This document shows positions 1 to 7,972 of a stretch of 32,045 nucleotides of DNA, piece after piece. The stretch is from Deltaproteobacteria bacterium. GTDB lineage: Bacteria > Desulfobacterota > RBG-13-43-22. The DNA is taken from contig JACRCK010000237.1 in assembly GCA_016219065.1 (NCBI GenBank), positions 1 through 32,045 on the forward strand, read 5' to 3'. Each line of letters begins with the position of its first letter. The first letter of the stretch is position 1. The notes under the pieces were generated by a model, which saw only the letters and a program-made list of their open reading frames with translations, made no database searches and was not told the DNA's origin. The position numbers and the translations under genes are program-made.

Positions 1-2
1 GG

Positions 3-443
3 GCCCAGCTTCTAGCCGAGGTCCTGGGCGGCCAGTTATTCACCCACCGGCAAAAGGAAATCGGCTGGTACCCGGTTCGTAAGACGCCGGAAGGGGAATC
101 CTCCCCGCTGCTGCACTCCGTTCCCGATCGTTTCCTGACCTTCCACTGGCACAGCGATCATTTCCTTCTCCCGGAAGGAGCCCAACGCCTGGCCGCCAGC
201 GACTGCTCGGAAAATCAGGCCTTTTCCCACCCGGCTTATCCCATCCTGGGGCTGCAATTTCATCCCGAATACACCCGGGAGATGGTCGGACATTTTGCCC
301 GGGAATTCGGATCCGACTGGACGCCGGGCCCTTTCGTGGCCGGGAAGGAGCGGACCCTGTCCCGGATCGAAACGGTCGCGGATACCTACTGGTTGATGGA
401 AAAAATATTGGATAACATGGAAAAGGCCTGGTCATCAACGTAA
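3..443 (+). CDS. Class-I glutamine amidotransferase domain protein, 5' truncated
   Basis: The frame is open from base 3 to a TAA at 441-443, giving 146 residues; the start lies outside the window. The first visible residues (AQLLAEVLGG) match the stretch just after the catalytic-cysteine nucleophile elbow of class-I glutamine amidotransferases, so the Cys itself is probably just upstream of the window. Further on are the HWHSDHF stretch and the LGLQFHPEY motif, which supplies the His and Glu of the Cys-His-Glu triad. The family releases ammonia from glutamine, or acts as a gamma-glutamyl hydrolase. The form resembles stand-alone GMP-synthase-like (GuaA N-terminal-like) amidotransferases rather than a fused synthetase, because the protein ends about 60 residues after the triad. 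The acceptor substrate is unknown. Family call fairly sure, specific role not assignable. Confidence 0.8.
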   Translation, partial: AQLLAEVLGGQLFTHRQKEIGWYPVRKTPEGESSPLLHSVPDRFLTFHWHSDHFLLPEGAQRLAASDCSENQAFSHPAYPILGLQFHPEYTREMVGHFAREFGSDWTPGPFVAGKERTLSRIETVADTYWLMEKILDNMEKAWSST

Positions 444-505
444 CTTTGTGACAAAACCGAATCAAAGATATTTGAATTTTCTATTGACCCGAAGTAATTC
501 CATTG

Positions 506-580
506 GGAGTAATGGAGTGGTGGAGTATTGGAGTATTGCCTTAAGACCATTACTCCAGCACTCCATTACTCCAATACTCC
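506..580. repeat. Inverted cluster of GGAGTNNT octamers
   Basis: Four head-to-tail octamers of the form GGAGTNNT lie at 506-513, 514-521, 522-529 and 530-537. After an 11-base centre, four copies in the opposite orientation (ATTACTCC, AGCACTCC, ATTACTCC, AATACTCC) occupy 549-580. The two arms could fold into one long imperfect hairpin. The rest of the 203-base gap (444-646) shows no gene. The element may be an interspersed repeat or a long mRNA or terminator-like hairpin between the amidotransferase and the stress protein; there is no T-tract after it. Confidence 0.75.
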
Positions 581-646
581 GGCTTTTGTTAGAGACCAAT
601 TCGCAGAACAATGGCTGTAAGAATCTAAATTGGAAAGGGGTAACCG

Positions 647-1039
647 ATGAAATTCTTGGTTGGATTTGACGGTTCAAACAGCGCCAAAGCGGCTCTGGCA
701 ACGGCACGCACTTACGCTAAAGCATTCAAGGCCGGCATCGTGGTAGTCGCTTCCGTGGAAGGAGATATTATAAACCGAGACGCTCAGTTGGAGAAAGCCA
801 ATGCCAACCTTACCTACGCCGCTCAGTTTCTGGCGGAAGAGAGTATCCCCACCGAGATAGAGATACTGGCCCGGGGATTTAAGCCTGGCGAAGACATCGT
901 AAAATTTGCCGAGGCAAACCAGTTTGACGCTATTTTTATCGGTTTGAGGAGACGTTCCAGGGTTGATAAGCTGTTTTTCGGATCCAATGCGCAGTTCATC
1001 ATTTTATATGCCCCCTGCCCGGTTATCTCGGTGAAATAG
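647..1039 (+). CDS. UspA-family universal stress protein
   Basis: A 130-residue single-domain Usp protein, slightly shorter than the usual 140-150. It opens with the typical beta-strand and aspartate (MKFLVGFDGS), which contacts nucleotide in ATP-binding members. It closes with the C-terminal region corresponding to the G-x2-G-x9-G-S nucleotide loop. Here that loop reads GLRRRSRVDKLFFGS, so the second glycine is replaced by arginine; ATP binding is therefore plausible but not certain. The ATG at 647 follows an AAAGGGG ribosome-binding site at 634-640. Usp proteins act in the cytoplasm in stress and starvation responses, often as dimers. It lies 100 bases upstream of a PAS-LuxR regulator on the same strand and may be co-transcribed with it. 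Confidence 0.85.
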   Translation: MKFLVGFDGSNSAKAALATARTYAKAFKAGIVVVASVEGDIINRDAQLEKANANLTYAAQFLAEESIPTEIEILARGFKPGEDIVKFAEANQFDAIFIGLRRRSRVDKLFFGSNAQFIILYAPCPVISVK

Positions 1040-1139
1040 TTTCCCGGGTAGGCACTTTAACTAAATCTACCAGCCTGTTCGAGGACTCCGGTGCCCGAGT
1101 GCTACGGAAGGTTCCGAGTGGAAAAGAAACGGGGGAGGT

Positions 1140-2099
1140 ATGGGCAAAATTCCGATTTCCTTCGATCTGGAGAGAGGCGCAGCCGCTTTAAAATACCGGG
1201 CGTTTTCGGAAAGACTGCCCGGAAGCATCTCTTTTTGGAACCAGGTCCTGAGCGCATTTCCCGTAGCAGACCTACCGGCCGGCATCGCCTTTTTAGACCG
1301 GGAATTCATTCTCCGCCGCCAGAATAGACAATATGCCGATTACCTGCGCCTTTATTCGCCTCTGGGTCCGGACCAGGCCTTGGGCCGTTGTTATTTCGAT
1401 TATATGCCGGGGAGCCGGGATCAACTGGAGGAATGGTTCCGGGAAACCCGGGACTGTGGCCGTTCTGAAACCCAATACGGATATCCTCTCCGCTTGACCT
1501 ATCCCACCCGGGAAAATCTAACCTACTGGAACGTTTCCATGACGGCGGTATCCCGTTGGCCTTCCCGGGTGGAAGGCATCGTGATTTTCTGTGTCGACCT
1601 GACCCCGGAGAAAAGGGCCTCTCAAATCCTGCACGCGCAACAGACGGAACTGGCTAGACAGGCGCAACAAATAGAAGATGCGAAAAATGCCTTGCGTTTT
1701 CTCCAGGCCCTGCGGGAAGAAGATAAAAAAGAGTTGGGACTAAGACTGGCGGCCAACACCCGCAACCTCATCTTGCCCGCCCTGCAACTGCTTAAAAACT
1801 GCTGCCCGGACCAAAGACGGCGCACCCTCCTGCAAACCATTGAAACCAGCCTGGAGGAAATCGTTGGACCTTTTTCCCGCCGCTTACAGAGCACCGCATT
1901 CAACCTGACTCCCAAAGAAATCGCCGTTGCCAATCACATTAAATCCGGCCGGACCAGCAAGGAAATCGCGGGACTGCTCTCCCTATCCCCCGCCAGCATC
2001 GATTTCCATCGCAACAACATCAGGAAAAAATTAGGTATCCATAAAAGAAAGGAGGTCGGACTGAGGGAGTATTTGATTTCCAGGACAGGGGAAGAATGA
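1140..2099 (+). CDS. PAS domain / coiled coil / LuxR-type DNA-binding regulator
   Basis: A 319-residue cytoplasmic protein. Residues about 40-165 form a PAS-like sensor, ending in the usual DLTPEKRA boundary. Residues about 165-250 are a charged helical linker. The C-terminus (about 255-315) is a LuxR/GerE helix-turn-helix (LTPKEIAVANHIKSGRTSKE, then LLSLSPASIDFHRNNIRKKL). The linker plus HTH closely resembles the C-terminal half of the response regulator at 18584-19501. There is no receiver domain, so the signal probably enters through the PAS domain, making this a one-component regulator. The ATG at 1140 sits only one base after a GGGGGAGG stretch, an unusually short spacing, but no start codon exists in frame upstream (checked back to base 1089). 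Ligand and targets are unknown. Confidence 0.8.
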   Translation: MGKIPISFDLERGAAALKYRAFSERLPGSISFWNQVLSAFPVADLPAGIAFLDREFILRRQNRQYADYLRLYSPLGPDQALGRCYFDYMPGSRDQLEEWFRETRDCGRSETQYGYPLRLTYPTRENLTYWNVSMTAVSRWPSRVEGIVIFCVDLTPEKRASQILHAQQTELARQAQQIEDAKNALRFLQALREEDKKELGLRLAANTRNLILPALQLLKNCCPDQRRRTLLQTIETSLEEIVGPFSRRLQSTAFNLTPKEIAVANHIKSGRTSKEIAGLLSLSPASIDFHRNNIRKKLGIHKRKEVGLREYLISRTGEE

Positions 2100-2203
2100 T
2101 AGCCGGTTCCCTAAATTAACCCCCTATATTTTTAATATTTACCATTTCTTGTTTTTTTTTAAAATGGCTCCGGCATCAATCTTTTTTTGCAAAGGAGAGC
2201 GCT
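2100..2203 (+). promoter_or_regulatory. AT-rich leader, probable promoter region of the amidohydrolase/liv operon
   Basis: The 104 bases between the PAS-LuxR gene and the amidohydrolase switch abruptly to AT-rich sequence, with a nine-T run at about 2152-2160. They end in an AAAGGAG ribosome-binding site at 2191-2197, placed for the ATG at 2204. No clear -35/-10 pair was identified. A promoter is inferred from base composition and from position at the head of a six-gene operon. Confidence 0.3.
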
Positions 2204-3907
2204 ATGGACCATGTGGATCTGATCCTGATCAACGGCAAGGTGGTGACGGTCAACCGGCATTTCGGTATCGCCGCAGCGGTGGCTGTCAAAAACGGGCGCA
2301 TTGCCGCCGTAGGCGGCACCGAGGTGGTCAAGTCTCTGGCCGGCCCCGAAACCAAGGTCATCGACCTGGCCGGGGCGACCATGCTGCCGGGCATCAACGA
2401 TGCTCACATGCACGCCCCCTTCTTCGGGGCCACCCGGCCCCCTCTGGCCCTGGACCTGACCTTTCCGGCCATTCAAACCATCGGCGACATCGTCGCAGCA
2501 GTGCGCCGGAAGGCCGCCGCAGCTAAACCGGGGGAATGGATCCGGGGGTTCGGCTGGAACCAGGGTTCCCTCAAAGAATGTCTGGAGGATCCTTCCGTGT
2601 TTCCGAGGCGATCCGACATCGACCCGGTTTCCCCGAACAATCCGGTCATCCTGACCGATTTTTCCGGCCACACCATCCTGGTCAACCAGAAGGCCCTGGA
2701 AATCGCCGGCCTGCACCGGGATTCCCCCAACCCCGTGTCCGGCGAAATGGAGCGGGACTCCCGGGGCGAGCTGACCGGGATCTTCAAGGAGTTGGGCGCC
2801 CAGGCCCTGGTCACCACCCAGGTGCCGATTCTCACCCGGGAGGAAAAAAAGATCGCCCTGTTGAACGCCATTTCCATACTGAACGCTCAGGGGGTGACCA
2901 GCTTTACAGACGCCGCCATCGGCCCCGGCGGCGAATCCTATGTGAGTGGGGTCATGAGCGCCGCCTTTATAGATATTTACCGGGAATTGCTGACCCAGGA
3001 CCAATTGACGGCCCGGGCGACCATACTGCTGCTGCTGGGCAACTACGGCGCCTTGACCTATGAGGACCTGGAGCAGGGTCTGCGCACCTTCCAGGTGCCC
3101 ACTGGGCTGGACCGCGAATGGCTGCAGTTCCCCGGGGTCAAGATCTTTGCCGACGGCATCCCCCTGACCTACACCTCTTGGATGAACGAAGACTATGTGA
3201 GCGGGAATTACGGCCACGGGGTGCCGGTTATTCCCGGCAAAACGGATCAGGAACAACACGACAACCTGGTGGCCATGATCAGCCTGGTCCACCGCCACGG
3301 CTTCCAGGTCGCCGTCCACGCTACCGGGGACCGGGCCATCGACGCCGCCGTAGACGGATTTTTCCAGGCCATAAAAGCGCAGCCCGGCGGCGACCCGCGC
3401 CATTACGTGATCCACGGGGATTTTATCAGCGCCGCCACCTGCCGCCGCCTGGCGGCCCTCAACGGTGGAGTGGCCATGCAGCCCACGATCGAGGCCATGA
3501 TCTCCGATTTCGAACCGTCCGTGGTCGGCGAACAGAGGGCCGCCTACGAGTGGCCTATGCGCACGGCCCTGGACCACGGCGTAAATCTGACCAGCAGCTC
3601 CGACGCCCCCATCACCGTACCGAATTGGCTCCTGGGCGTAGAAAACGCCGTCCTGCGGGAGAGCCTGACCTCGGGAGCAGCCAGCGGGCCCGAAGAGGCC
3701 ATCACCGTGCCCGAGGCCATCCGGACCTACACCATCAACGGCGCCTATCAGGACCACCTGGAGGCGGTCAAGGGTTCGATCGAAGTGGGCAAAGTGGCCG
3801 ACTTTTGCATCATCGATCAGGATATCCTCTCCGTCGATCCCCACGAGATTCGAAAAACCAAGGTCCTCAAAACCATCGTGGGTGGGCGAGTGGTTTACGA
3901 GGTCTGA
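2204..3907 (+). CDS. YtcJ-like metal-dependent amidohydrolase
   Basis: A 567-residue protein of the amidohydrolase superfamily (Amidohydro_3 / YtcJ type), normal length for the family. The N-terminal beta-sandwich strands (ILINGKVVTVN, AVKNGRIAAVG) lead into the first metal-binding motif DAHMH (His68 and His70). Later landmarks are VAVHATGDRAID and YVIHGDF, which place the C-terminal metal-binding histidines, and SSSDAPI with the conserved catalytic Asp. The C-terminal strand GKVADFCIIDQDIL closes the sandwich domain. The family hydrolyses C-N bonds in amides or cyclic ureides; the substrate is unknown. A good ribosome-binding site (AAAGGAG, 2191-2197) precedes the ATG. It heads the operon 69 bases before a branched-chain-type binding protein, so it probably processes the compound that transporter imports. 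No signal peptide is visible, so it is cytoplasmic. Confidence 0.88.
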   Translation: MDHVDLILINGKVVTVNRHFGIAAAVAVKNGRIAAVGGTEVVKSLAGPETKVIDLAGATMLPGINDAHMHAPFFGATRPPLALDLTFPAIQTIGDIVAAVRRKAAAAKPGEWIRGFGWNQGSLKECLEDPSVFPRRSDIDPVSPNNPVILTDFSGHTILVNQKALEIAGLHRDSPNPVSGEMERDSRGELTGIFKELGAQALVTTQVPILTREEKKIALLNAISILNAQGVTSFTDAAIGPGGESYVSGVMSAAFIDIYRELLTQDQLTARATILLLLGNYGALTYEDLEQGLRTFQVPTGLDREWLQFPGVKIFADGIPLTYTSWMNEDYVSGNYGHGVPVIPGKTDQEQHDNLVAMISLVHRHGFQVAVHATGDRAIDAAVDGFFQAIKAQPGGDPRHYVIHGDFISAATCRRLAALNGGVAMQPTIEAMISDFEPSVVGEQRAAYEWPMRTALDHGVNLTSSSDAPITVPNWLLGVENAVLRESLTSGAASGPEEAITVPEAIRTYTINGAYQDHLEAVKGSIEVGKVADFCIIDQDILSVDPHEIRKTKVLKTIVGGRVVYEV

Positions 3908-3976
3908 TCCTCGAAACCGATCAACCGGTTGGGAGCCGGCAGGGTCGTTAACTTTTTCAAAATTCAGGAGGGCGTT

Positions 3977-5173
3977 ATGCGCAAAGGGAAAAGACTGTGG
4001 GCCGTACTGTCGGTACTGATTTTTGCAGGTGGTTTTGTTTTGTTTCCAGGTGTTGTCCGGGCCGCCGAAATACTGAAGGTGGGCATGATCATGCCCTTGT
4101 CCGGGCCGATCAGCATTGTCGGGGTCGGCTTGACCCGGGCCGTGGAACTTTATTTCGACAAAATCAACGAGGAGGGCGGCTTGAAGTTGGGCGGGAAAAC
4201 CTACCAGCTCAAGTTGATCGCCGAAGACGATAAAAACGATCCCACCGTGGCCTCCACGGCCGCCAAAAAGCTGGTCTATAAGGACGGCTGCAAGTTTGTC
4301 TTCGGGGCCATTACGCCTCCCAGCGCCGCCGCCATCTATCAGGTTTGCGCCAAGGCCAAGGCCCTGCATCTGATCACCTGGATCGACTCCCCCGGTGCGC
4401 CGGGCGATGTGAGCCATAAAAAACCCTACGCCGTCCGACTCTGCGTCTCTTCAGACGCCGCCTGGGAGATGGACTATGACTATCTCAAGGCCACCTGGCC
4501 CGAGGCCAAACGGTTGTTTATCGTCGTTCCCAATCTGGGCCTCCCGGTCGAACGGGCCAAGAAGTTGGCCCAGGAGCGGGGTCTGGAAGTGGTCGGTGTG
4601 CAGACCTGGGATATCGGGGTCTCCGATTTCCTGCCTTTTTACACCAAGGCCCTGGCCGCCAAGCCGGACGTAATTCAGGCCATGTGTTCGGCCCAGGCCG
4701 GCTACCAACTCCGGGCCGCCCGTCAGTTGGGCTACCAGGGTGTCTTTATTTCCGACGCCCCGACGGCCCCGGCCCTGATCCTTTCCCTGGTCGGTCCGGA
4801 GGGATCGGACAAGGTCCTCAGCAACGGCATGGACCTGGGAAGCCCCACACCAAGCATGCAGGAGTGCATGGACCGCTGGAAGAAGAAATATAAAGAACCC
4901 TTCTTCTCCGATTCGATCATCACCTGGGCCGAGGCCGAGGTCTTTGTCCAGGCCTTGAAAAAGGCGGGGAGCATCCAACCGGAAAAAGTGGTCGCCGCTT
5001 TTGACTCGATGACTGCGCCCAACAGCTTCCAAACGGCTTTCGGACCGGGCCATATGGCCGGGAAAAACCGCTTCGGGGCCAACCGGGTCGTCGTGCGCCC
5101 CATACCGCTCAGCCGGCTGGACCAGGGAAAAATATCCTTTGTGGGCTTCAAGATGCCGATAGTCGATCAATAG
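3977..5173 (+). CDS. Branched-chain-type ABC transporter periplasmic binding protein
   Basis: A 398-residue precursor. The first 32 or so residues (MRKGKRLWAV, a hydrophobic core, then VVRAAEILK) form a Sec signal peptide with likely cleavage after an Ala of VRAA. The mature part starts with LKVGMIMPLSGPIS, the opening strand of type-I periplasmic binding proteins of the LivJ/LivK group (Peripla_BP_6). EVFVQALKKAG near the C-terminus is also typical. The ATG at 3977 has an AGGAGGG site at 3966-3972; in-frame codons further upstream would spoil the signal peptide. It supplies ligand to the permease/ATPase set encoded immediately downstream. The family binds amino acids, amides, urea and aromatic acids; the preceding amidohydrolase favours an amide-like ligand (inference). 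Confidence 0.9.
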   Translation: MRKGKRLWAVLSVLIFAGGFVLFPGVVRAAEILKVGMIMPLSGPISIVGVGLTRAVELYFDKINEEGGLKLGGKTYQLKLIAEDDKNDPTVASTAAKKLVYKDGCKFVFGAITPPSAAAIYQVCAKAKALHLITWIDSPGAPGDVSHKKPYAVRLCVSSDAAWEMDYDYLKATWPEAKRLFIVVPNLGLPVERAKKLAQERGLEVVGVQTWDIGVSDFLPFYTKALAAKPDVIQAMCSAQAGYQLRAARQLGYQGVFISDAPTAPALILSLVGPEGSDKVLSNGMDLGSPTPSMQECMDRWKKKYKEPFFSDSIITWAEAEVFVQALKKAGSIQPEKVVAAFDSMTAPNSFQTAFGPGHMAGKNRFGANRVVVRPIPLSRLDQGKISFVGFKMPIVDQ

Positions 5174-5231
5174 GCCTATTCTCGAAGGACCCGGATGGAA
5201 GCGCATTCCCGGGCCGCTTCCCGGTCTTTCC

Positions 5232-5266
5232 CCGGGCGGCTTCCCTAGACCGGGGAAGCCGCCCGG
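5232..5266 (+). promoter_or_regulatory. Strong intercistronic hairpin between binding protein and permease genes
   Basis: A perfect 14-bp inverted repeat (CCGGGCGGCTTCCC at 5232-5245, its complement at 5253-5266) with a 7-base loop. No T-tract follows, so it is probably not an intrinsic terminator. A GC-rich stem at the 3' end of a binding-protein gene is known from other ABC operons, where it protects the upstream mRNA from 3' exonucleases and gives excess binding protein over membrane components. That role is inferred here. Confidence 0.6.
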
Positions 5267-5287
5267 CCCCATCCCACGAGCGGTGTT

Positions 5288-6157
5288 TTGGAAATTTCAG
5301 CGACCTTAATCTGGCAGGGGATCATCAACGGTCTGGCCCTGGGCTGGATCTACGTCCTCATGGCCCTGGGGTTGACCCTGATCTTCGGCATCATGCACAT
5401 CATGCAGTTCGCCCATGGCGAAATCTACATGATCGGGGCCTATAGCGTCTATTACCTGACCGTTTCCTTCGGCCTGCCCCTTATTGCTGCCACCCTCCTC
5501 GCCATGCTGATCATGGCGTTGACGGGTTTGGCCTTGGAGCGGTTTTTATTTCGCCGCCTCAAAGGGCAGGTCCTGTCGGCCATTGTGGCCACCACCGGCC
5601 TGACCCTGATCATTCAAAGCGGCGCGGTCGTCCTCTTTGGTCTCTATGAACGATCCCTGCCCCTACTGGCCACCGGACCCCTGCACCTGCTGGGCAGCGC
5701 CATTCCCAAGGACCGGCTCATCGCCGTGGCCGTAGCCGTCCTGCTGAGTCTGAGTCTCTATGTTTTCCTGAAAAAGACCAAATACGGCCAGGCCATGGTG
5801 GCCAGCGCCCAAAGCCCCGAAGGGGCCATTCTTCAGGGTATCGGTCCGGATCAGATGGCCGCCCTGGCCATGGTCATCGGCTGCGCCCTGGCCGCCGCCG
5901 GCGGCACGCTAGCCGGGTCGCTCTTCGCCTTGAGCCCCTTCATGGGCCTGGCGCCGCTGGTCAAGGGCTTGATTATCATCGTCCTGGGCGGCATGGGCAG
6001 CTTGATCGGGGCTTTTCTCGCCGGGATGATCCTCGGTCTGATTGACGGACTGGTCCCCATCCTTTTCGGTCACGCCTGGGCCGCCATCGGTCCGCTGCTC
6101 CTGGTGATCCTCGTGCTGATACTGAAACCGGAGGGACTCTTCGGCCATGAGGAATAA
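5288..6157 (+). CDS. livH: Branched-chain-type ABC permease LivH-like
   Basis: A 289-residue integral membrane protein of the LivH family (BPD_transp_2), normal length. The N-terminus (ISATLIWQGIINGLALGWIY) and the segment ALGLTLIFGIMHIMQFAHGE are diagnostic of LivH; about eight hydrophobic segments follow. The frame opens with TTG at 5288 and only a weak ribosome-binding site. Initiation here may be deliberately weak, or coupled to the hairpin upstream. It forms the transmembrane pore with the LivM-like partner, whose gene overlaps its 3' end by 11 bases. Confidence 0.88.
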   Translation: MEISATLIWQGIINGLALGWIYVLMALGLTLIFGIMHIMQFAHGEIYMIGAYSVYYLTVSFGLPLIAATLLAMLIMALTGLALERFLFRRLKGQVLSAIVATTGLTLIIQSGAVVLFGLYERSLPLLATGPLHLLGSAIPKDRLIAVAVAVLLSLSLYVFLKKTKYGQAMVASAQSPEGAILQGIGPDQMAALAMVIGCALAAAGGTLAGSLFALSPFMGLAPLVKGLIIIVLGGMGSLIGAFLAGMILGLIDGLVPILFGHAWAAIGPLLLVILVLILKPEGLFGHEE

Positions 6158-7163
6158 GCGGTTCGTAAAGGGATTCGCGACCTTAGGCTCCGCCGCCATT
6201 GTCAGCGCCGTACCCCTGCTCCTGGACAGCCAATACTGGACCTCGGCCCTGACCGTCGTGGCCATCAACGTCCTCCTGACGGCCAGTCTGCGGACGGTGA
6301 CCCTGATCGGGGAGTTTTCGCTTGGTCACGTGGGCTTCATGCTCGTTGGCGCTTATACCGCCGGGCTTTTAGCGCTGGAGGCCGGGCTGCCTTTCGGGCT
6401 GACGGTGCCGGCCGGAGCGCTTCTGGCCGGCTTCCTGGCCCTGGCCTTGGGCTACCCCTTCATGCGGGTCAAGGGCATCTATTTCGCCATCCTGACCGTG
6501 GTCACTTCGGAAAGCCTGCGGGTTTTAGCCTGGAATTGGGAAAGCCTGACCGGCGGTTCCCAGGGTCTGGTCGGCATTCCAGAACCGGGGACCCTCTCCC
6601 TCCCCGGCTGGGGTGAGGTGAATTTCGGTGATTTTTTGGCCTACTACTACTTGGTTGTCATCCTGGTTGCGATCTGCCTGGCCGTCCTCTACCTCCTCGA
6701 AAACTCTCGGCTCGGCTTTACCTGGCTGGCCATTCGCGAGTCCGACCGACTGGCCGGATCGGTGGGAATCAACGTCTCCAGGTATAAGATGATCTGCTTC
6801 AGCACGGCCAGCTTCTTCGCCGGGCTGGGCGGAGCCCTGATCGCTTATCAGGAACAGGCTATCAGCGCCGACCCCCATGCCACCTTTGGGGTAATGCGAA
6901 CGATTTACCTTTTGGTTTATATGGTCGTCGGCGGCGAACGGCACTTCGCCGGACCGATTGTCGGCGCGATCCTCCTGTCCCTGGTGGCTGAATTCACCCG
7001 GTCGGTTCAACACTACCAACCGCTGATTATCGGATTCATCGCCCTGGTCGTCGTCTTGTTTATGCGTCAGGGCCTGGTCTTCCTTCCCAGTCGGATCCTG
7101 GCCTTCTGGTCCGTCTCCTTTGCCGGCAGGGCGACCCGGAAGGAGCGGGGAGTCGATCGATGA
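6147..7163 (+). CDS. livM: Branched-chain-type ABC permease LivM-like
   Basis: A 338-residue polytopic membrane protein, usual size for LivM. Diagnostic stretches are TLIGEFSLGHVGFMLVGAYT, RVKGIYFAILTVVTSE and the late motif MVVGGERHFAGPIVGA. Its ATG lies inside the end of the LivH-like gene (11-base overlap) and its stop overlaps the next ATG (ATGA), indicating translational coupling. It heterodimerises with the LivH-like protein in the inner membrane. The C-terminus has a short basic tail. Confidence 0.88.
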   Translation: MRNKRFVKGFATLGSAAIVSAVPLLLDSQYWTSALTVVAINVLLTASLRTVTLIGEFSLGHVGFMLVGAYTAGLLALEAGLPFGLTVPAGALLAGFLALALGYPFMRVKGIYFAILTVVTSESLRVLAWNWESLTGGSQGLVGIPEPGTLSLPGWGEVNFGDFLAYYYLVVILVAICLAVLYLLENSRLGFTWLAIRESDRLAGSVGINVSRYKMICFSTASFFAGLGGALIAYQEQAISADPHATFGVMRTIYLLVYMVVGGERHFAGPIVGAILLSLVAEFTRSVQHYQPLIIGFIALVVVLFMRQGLVFLPSRILAFWSVSFAGRATRKERGVDR

Positions 7164-7954
7164 CGCTGCTGTTAGTTGAGGACTTAACCAAGCTGTTCGG
7201 TGGGCTGGCCGCCGTCAGCGATCTGGATTTGCAGCTTGAACCGGGCCGGATCGTCGGCTTGATCGGTCCCAATGGGGCGGGTAAATCCACGGTTTTAAAT
7301 ATGATCGGCGGCACCTATCGGCCCACCCGGGGGCGGATCACCTTCCACGGCCGGGAGATTACCCGCCGACCGGCTCACTACCGCGCCCGGCTTGGGATCG
7401 CCCGCGTCTTTCAGGAGAACATTCTCTTCAAAGAGTTCACCGCCCTCGAAAACGTCATGGTCGGTTTCCACCTCCGGCAGCGGCTGAGTCCGGCTGAAAT
7501 TTTCCGCTTTGGCAGCGGCCGAACCGGTTACCAGGCGACGTTCCTGGCCCAGGGCCGGACCCTGCTGGAACAGGTCGGGCTGGCCGACGACCTGGACACG
7601 CCGGCCGGCAGCCTGCCCCACGGCCGGCAGCGTATTCTCAGCCTGGCCATCGGCCGGGCCACCGGGGCCCGACTGCTGCTGTTGGATGAGCCCTTGACCG
7701 GTCTGAATGCCGAGGAAATCTCCGCCATGTCCGACCTGATTCGGGCCATGAAAACGAAGGACGGTCTCACCTGTCTGGTCGTGGAACACAACGTCAAGGC
7801 GATTATGGGACTGTGCGACTATATCTACGTGCTGGACTTCGGCCGACGGATCGCCAGGGGAACTCCGGAGGAGATCGCCCGGAACCCCCAGGTTATCAAA
7901 GCTTACCTGGGTGCTGATGAGGATTCGGACTGGGCCGGCGGTCTGAGCGTCTGA
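7160..7954 (+). CDS. livG: Branched-chain-type ABC ATPase LivG-like, atypical signature motif
   Basis: A 264-residue ATP-binding subunit. Walker A is GPNGAGKST, the Q-loop region is RVFQENILF, Walker B is LLLLDEP followed by LTGLN, and the switch histidine lies in VEHNV. The C-terminal tail GTPEEIARNPQVIKAYLG is characteristic of LivG. The ABC signature is unusual: it reads SLPHGRQR where LivG proteins as I recall them have L-S/P-Y-G-Q-Q-R, so the usual Gln is Arg. The ATG at 7160 overlaps the LivM-like stop by four bases. It powers transport together with the LivF-like ATPase encoded next. Confidence 0.87.
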   Translation: MTLLLVEDLTKLFGGLAAVSDLDLQLEPGRIVGLIGPNGAGKSTVLNMIGGTYRPTRGRITFHGREITRRPAHYRARLGIARVFQENILFKEFTALENVMVGFHLRQRLSPAEIFRFGSGRTGYQATFLAQGRTLLEQVGLADDLDTPAGSLPHGRQRILSLAIGRATGARLLLLDEPLTGLNAEEISAMSDLIRAMKTKDGLTCLVVEHNVKAIMGLCDYIYVLDFGRRIARGTPEEIARNPQVIKAYLGADEDSDWAGGLSV

Positions 7955-7972
7955 GGACCTGGAGGTAGAAGG

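Noticed and set aside
2159-4417. A 752-codon open frame on the minus strand opposite the amidohydrolase and binding-protein genes
   Set aside because: It is glycine/histidine/aspartate-rich with no domain pattern. It is the complement of two well-supported genes and arises from GC-rich codon bias.
4451-5272. A 273-codon minus-strand frame opposite the binding protein gene
   Set aside because: Shadow of the LivK-type gene; its translation has no recognisable fold and it ends inside the intercistronic hairpin region.
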